From positions 39,652,324 to 39,716,323 of the forward strand of contig JAIOJX010000001.1 of assembly GCA_022376925.1 (NCBI GenBank): a stretch of 64,000 bases of DNA. Direction: 5' to 3'. The notes below the pieces were generated by a model that saw only the letters and a program-made list of their open reading frames with translations, was not told the DNA's origin and did no database searches. This stretch comes from Tragulus kanchil (Eukaryota; Chordata; Mammalia; Artiodactyla; Tragulidae). The position numbers and the translations under genes were made by a program. Shown here in pieces: positions 59,746 to 64,000 of the stretch. Within the stretch, counting starts at the first letter, position 1; every line of letters starts with the position of its first letter.

Positions 59746-61027
59746 GCTCTGAAACTAGGCTTTCAGAGGCCTTTGTCAGGGTCCTGAGTTCAGATCCAGG
59801 GATTTAAGTTCTATTGGCACTATCTAAAAGTGATGCTTTTGTCTGCAGAAAAACAGCAGAAGATCATCACAGACAGACCCAGTAGCCACAGCCTCAATCC
59901 CTTTATCTGCAGGCTGACAGCAAGGTGACCAGTGGTGTGAATACATTTTTTTTTTAGATGTTAGGAATGTGAAAGCCATGCATTTCCTGTGGTATTGATT
60001 ACAAAAGGATTATGCCGCTCAAAGGTCAGCACTGTGTTCTCTGTGCACATTCTATATAGTTCCAGGGGAAATAAAACAGAAATAAACCAACTCAGTGGCC
60101 TCAAAGCTATGCTAATCCCAAGAGCCAAAGTCATTGTCAATACAGAGCACAGAGTGAGCTGCCAGAAGTAAGGGGGTATCTGGAGAAGTTGACATTTTGC
60201 TGAACAAAGAAGATAATGGGTCATCTGTCCTTTGTAGACAAAAATGGCATACTTTGGATCCAGTAGCAATCTTCTTTGAGTTTTTCTCTAGTAGTCAGGG
60301 TGGATTTGCACTGAGCAATTCTTACAATCTCACTTAAGCCAAGTCCATCTTCTTAAGGTGACTCACTGAGCTGAGGGTAGGATTTCATTCATGGCCTGGG
60401 CTATTGCTCTCATTGTAGTTATTGGAACAGTTCAAACTTCTATCTTAGCTTTCTCCTTTTAGTTTCTGACTAAATGAGCTAACTAGCTCAGTACAAATGA
60501 AACAGTGTGTTGTGAAAAGTTTTCTATGTAGATACCTAAACATGTGTACATTAAGAGATGTATTAGTACAACTTTTTGATGCCTACACTCAAACTTAGGA
60601 GCATGCACATGTGTGTGTATGTATGCGTTCATTGATACACTGTGAGGGACCATCCGTGATACCAGAGGATTTATTATCTATGGAAGGACAAAATAACAGA
60701 AATTAAGTAAATAAATAACAGGGAGCAAAGATGGGAAGAGTTCTCAGTTCTCTAATACTTTCTACCCATGTTCCATAAAAGGTATCCCAACATGGCCAGT
60801 GTGGGAGATCACAGGAATATTTTGGCAATATTTTCTTTAGGAGATGATTCTCCCCACTCAGGTTGTACTTGGTATACTTACTAGAGAATTATGTATTTCT
60901 TGTTCTTTAAAGTTATATCCCTGGGCTAACTGAAGTATCAAAATTATGTTACAGAGAAATATACTTGGAGATAACTTCACTGGAATGCTGTTAGACAGTG
61001 AGTTGTGTTTATCAAAAGTATACATTG
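59746..61027. other. Unassigned non-coding sequence
   Basis: No gene or repeat that I can defend. The minus frame of 102 codons at 59961-60269 has no recognised motif. Confidence 0.5.
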
Positions 61028-61194
61028 AGCACAGATAGTGTTTATTGAGATTGGTTAGAAATCACTGAAAACCTGACACTACTTGAACTTCATTTCTAGC
61101 ATCCTATCAGAGTCGGCCTTACTGATTTGTGGAAGACCAAACTCAAATCTCTCAGTCTTTGATGAAGCTCTTAAAAATGTTACTGTTCAAAAGT

Positions 61195-61198
<4 letters not shown>

Positions 61199-61252
<54 letters not shown>
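61199..61252. repeat. (AT)n microsatellite, 27 units
   Basis: Pure AT run, followed by 'ttatacacacacaactgattcattttgctatacag', an L1 3' UTR-type context. The same locus in the second block (62287-62314) has 14 units. Confidence 0.95.
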
Positions 61253-61257
<5 letters not shown>

Positions 61258-61744
61258 CACACACAACTGATTCATTTTGCTATACAGTAGAAATTAGCAC
61301 AACATTGTAAAGCAATGAATGTTACAGGTTTAATTAGGCCCAGCAGGGCTCAGGAATTGTGTATAGTTTGTGTTAATGTGGAAAACCTATAACTGGAGCC
61401 CTGCTACTTTTTGTCATCAAATGAGTCTATGAAATTCCCATTTCAGAAGCTGCTGCTCCTCCTCTAGCCTTTAGGCACATGGGCAGCCCCTAGGACTGAG
61501 CGTCATAATAACATTTCAGAGTGGCGATGTCTTTGCATTTAGACACATTCAGAGCAGCCAGAGATCTTCAGGGCATCTGGAGTGTCTCAGTAGCCTAGGG
61601 TGGACAATTTTTTTTTACTGACCCCCTTCGGTGTTCACTGTGGTGAACAAAATCTTCTCTAGTGGAACATGGGCTCTAGATGAGTGGGCATCAATAGTTG
61701 CCTCCTGTAGCAGAAAGAGAGTTTTCTTTTTTTAAAAATTATTT

Positions 61745-61840
61745 TAATTTGACTTTTTACTTTTTAAGAATTTTGTTGTTTACAGATATGTATAAGCCCA
61801 GATTAGTCACATGTATATCCCTGGCCCCCTCCCTAGAAGG
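61745..61840 (-). mobile_element. L1 3' UTR fragment
   Basis: 'ttttgttgtttacagatatgtataagcccagattagtcacatgtatatccctggccccctccct' is the 3' UTR end seen in the other L1 copies. It breaks off at 'tagaagg'. The same fragment is at 62807-62902 by duplication. Just after it, 61885-61975 resembles plus-strand L1 ORF2 sequence, so the area is a patchwork of old L1 pieces. Confidence 0.7.
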
Positions 61841-62282
61841 AGAGAGTCTTACCCACTGGTCCAGCAGGCAAGGCCCAGAATCAGCTGAGCTTCTATAAAC
61901 TAGCAGTGAACTATCTGAGAAGGAAATTGCGAAAAGAATACCATTTACAATACAGTGAAAAAAGAATAATATTCTAATAATAAGTTTTAAAAAATGTAGT
62001 AAAAATTTATGGCTTCTGGATTGAGTTATAATTAGGTTCTCCTCAGTTAAGCTTATAAATATAGTATTGAATGTTTTGTTCTAATTTATTTTTGGTTTAT
62101 TTTGCATTTTAATATAGCACAGATAGTGTTTATTGAGATTGGTTAGAAATCACTGAAAACCTGACACTACTTGAACTTCATTTCTAGCATCCTATCAGAG
62201 TCGGCCTTACTGATTTGTGGAAGACCAAACTCAAATCTCTCAGTCTTTGATGAAGCTCTTAAAAATGTTACTGTTCAAAAGT

Positions 62283-62319
<37 letters not shown>

Positions 62320-63179
62320 CACACACAACTGATTCATTTTGCTATACAGTAGAAATTAGCACAACATTGTAAAGCAATGAATGTTACAGGTTTAATTAGG
62401 CCCAGCAGGGCTCAGGAATTGTGTATAGTTTGTGTTAATGTGGAAAACCTATAACTGGAGCCCTGCTACTTTTTGTCATCAAATGAGTCTATGAAATTCC
62501 CATTTCAGAAGCTGCTGCTCCTCCTCTAGCCTTTAGGCACATGGGCAGCCCCTAGGACTGAGCGTCATAATAACATTTCAGAGTGGCGATGTCTTTGCAT
62601 TTAGACACATTCAGAGCAGCCAGAGATCTTCAGGGCATCTGGAGTGTCTCAGTAGCCTAGGGTGGACAATTTTTTTTTACTGACCCCCTTCGGTGTTCAC
62701 TGTGGTGAACAAAATCTTCTCTAGTGGAACATGGGCTCTAGATGAGTGGGCATCAATAGTTGCCTCCTGTAGCAGAAAGAGAGTTTTCTTTTTTTAAAAA
62801 TTATTTTAATTTGACTTTTTACTTTTTAAGAATTTTGTTGTTTACAGATATGTATAAGCCCAGATTAGTCACATGTATATCCCTGGCCCCCTCCCTAGAA
62901 GGAGAGAGTCTTACCCACTGGTCCAGCAGGCAAGGCCCAGAATCAGCTGAGCTTCTATAAACTAGCAGTGAACTATCTGAGAAGGAAATTGCGAAAAGAA
63001 TACCATTTACAATACAGTGAAAAAAGAATAATATTCTAATAATAAGTTTTAAAAAATGTAGTAAAAATTTATGGCTTCTGGATTGAGTTATAATTAGGTT
63101 CTCCTCAGTTAAGCTTATAAATATAGTATTGAATGTTTTGTTCTAATTTATTTTTGGTTTATTTTGCATTTTAATATTT

Positions 63180-63900
63180 TATCCATTTGGGGATTGTCCT
63201 GATGTACATATCAAGTTTGGTTCCAACTTACTTTTTTCAGATGACTATCCAGTTATTTTAAAATCATCTATTGAATGTTTTTCCTTTCCCTCCATGCATT
63301 TTGGCCTATTTCTGGACTTCATATTCTATTTCAATGATTCGCCTATTTATGCACCTGTGTGACATCTTTAATCATGATAGCTTTATAATAACTTCAAATA
63401 TCTGATAGGTCTTTCTCTTACTCATTTTATTATTTTTTTGGAGTTTTCTTTTATTCTCCGCTGAGGAACCTTATTTAATTTTATATGACTTCTAGAAACT
63501 GCTTGTCTAATTTTTCTCACCAAAAAATTGCTAATTTTATTCAGACATGGTAAATTTATAAGTGAACTTAGGGAAAGTTGAAATTAACTGTGTTACATAT
63601 ACATATCTAAAAAATCTTATATATGCAAGATTTTAAAATTTTATTTTATCTTTTTTGCATCCCCTCTGAACTGCTCTGTTCTTTAACAATCTGGACCATT
63701 TTTAGTTTATTTTATTTTGGGGGGCATGGATCGAAAGTCTTTGAACACATTTCCTAGTTTTTCAGTGAAAAAATTTTTTGTTTCTATCCCATTTCATGTC
63801 AGTCTTGATAAATTATATTTTTATAGACGATTACTCGGTTCATCCTGACCTTCATATTTATGTGTATAGTGGTCTCATAATTTAGAAAAAAAATCAAACT
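63180..63900 (-). mobile_element. Old L1M ORF2 fragment
   Basis: Diverged but in the order of reverse-complement L1 ORF2: 'caagtttggttccaacttacttttttcagatgactatccagtta', 'tctggacttcatattctatttcaatgattcgcctatttatgcacctgtgtgac', 'gatagctttataataacttc'. AT-rich, with no open frame. Confidence 0.55.
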
Positions 63901-64000
63901 TTTGCTAATTGTTTCCTGAACAAACTATTATATTTCAGTGGTCTAGCACAATAAAAAAAATATCCTATATGCTTGTTAAGGACTCAGATTCTTTCCATGA

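Larger units (their letters stand above)
61028..63177. repeat. Direct duplication pair 13, with a length-variable (AT)n
   Basis: 61028-62115 (1088 bp) is followed without a gap by 62116-63177 (1062 bp). The 26-bp difference is accounted for by the (AT)n: about 27 units in the first copy, 14 in the second. Elsewhere the copies look the same. The block includes an L1-type 3' UTR around the AT run and an L1 3' UTR fragment near 61745-61840. Confidence 0.95.

Noticed and set aside
1..63177. Genuine recent tandem segmental duplications as the cause of the thirteen pairs
   Set aside because: Uniform unit size, presence in unrelated sequence types, chained edges and error-rich copy ends do not fit independent biological duplications. 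I kept assembly artefact as the preferred reading, with tests stated.
1..64000. CRISPR array or bacterial operon
   Set aside because: The content is plainly mammalian; the direct repeats are far too long and the spacers irregular.

Overview
The window is mammalian and almost certainly from a ruminant (cattle, sheep, goat, deer or a relative). It carries Bov-tA/BovA SINEs, BovB (RTE-type) LINE fragments, CHR/ART2-like artiodactyl tRNA SINEs and a bovine-type L1, together with older mammalian MIR, L2, MER20 and L1M relics. I find no host protein-coding gene, no exon I would defend, and no stand-alone RNA gene. The only convincing coding sequences belong to L1 retrotransposons. The rest reads as intergenic or deep-intronic DNA.

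Layout: 1-2.1 kb, a duplicated block with an old SINE and an L1M 3' end. 2.6-2.85 kb, a Bov-tA. 3.4-14.86 kb, a full-length antisense L1 flanked by a 13-bp target-site duplication, with an intact ORF1, a broken ORF2 and a CpG-rich 5' end of short tandem repeats. 16.7-20.9 kb, a SINE and a 5'-truncated L1 with its own target-site duplication. 20.9-33.7 kb, mostly unique sequence with MIR, L2, Bov-tA and old L1 pieces. 34-38.2 kb, two chained duplicated blocks. 39-43.7 kb, L1 3' fragments and a BovB. 43.7-53 kb, a CpG-rich SINE, MER20, L2, BovB, a MIR split by an L1, and a possible LTR. 53-57.4 kb, a MIR split by a Bov-tA, a duplicated block of unique sequence, a SINE with target-site duplication, a solo-LTR-like element and a mariner-type palindromic MITE. 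59.4-64 kb, Bov-tA, MIR, a block with a variable (AT)n, and an old L1M fragment.

The strongest signal is not a gene. Thirteen times in 64 kb, a segment of about 1.05-1.2 kb is followed immediately, or after at most 200 bp, by a nearly identical direct copy. The blocks cut across L1, BovB, MIR and unique DNA alike. Some are exactly head to tail, some form chains whose edges overlap by 10-78 bp, and in at least two pairs the tail of the first copy is rich in small deletions. This is best explained as an assembly artefact: overlapping ~1-kb consensus blocks that were joined without being merged. If so, about 14.3 kb (22%) of the window is spurious, and the real locus is about 49.7 kb. It also means the main L1 is really about 7 kb rather than 11.4 kb. 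Nothing here supports a new biological system.
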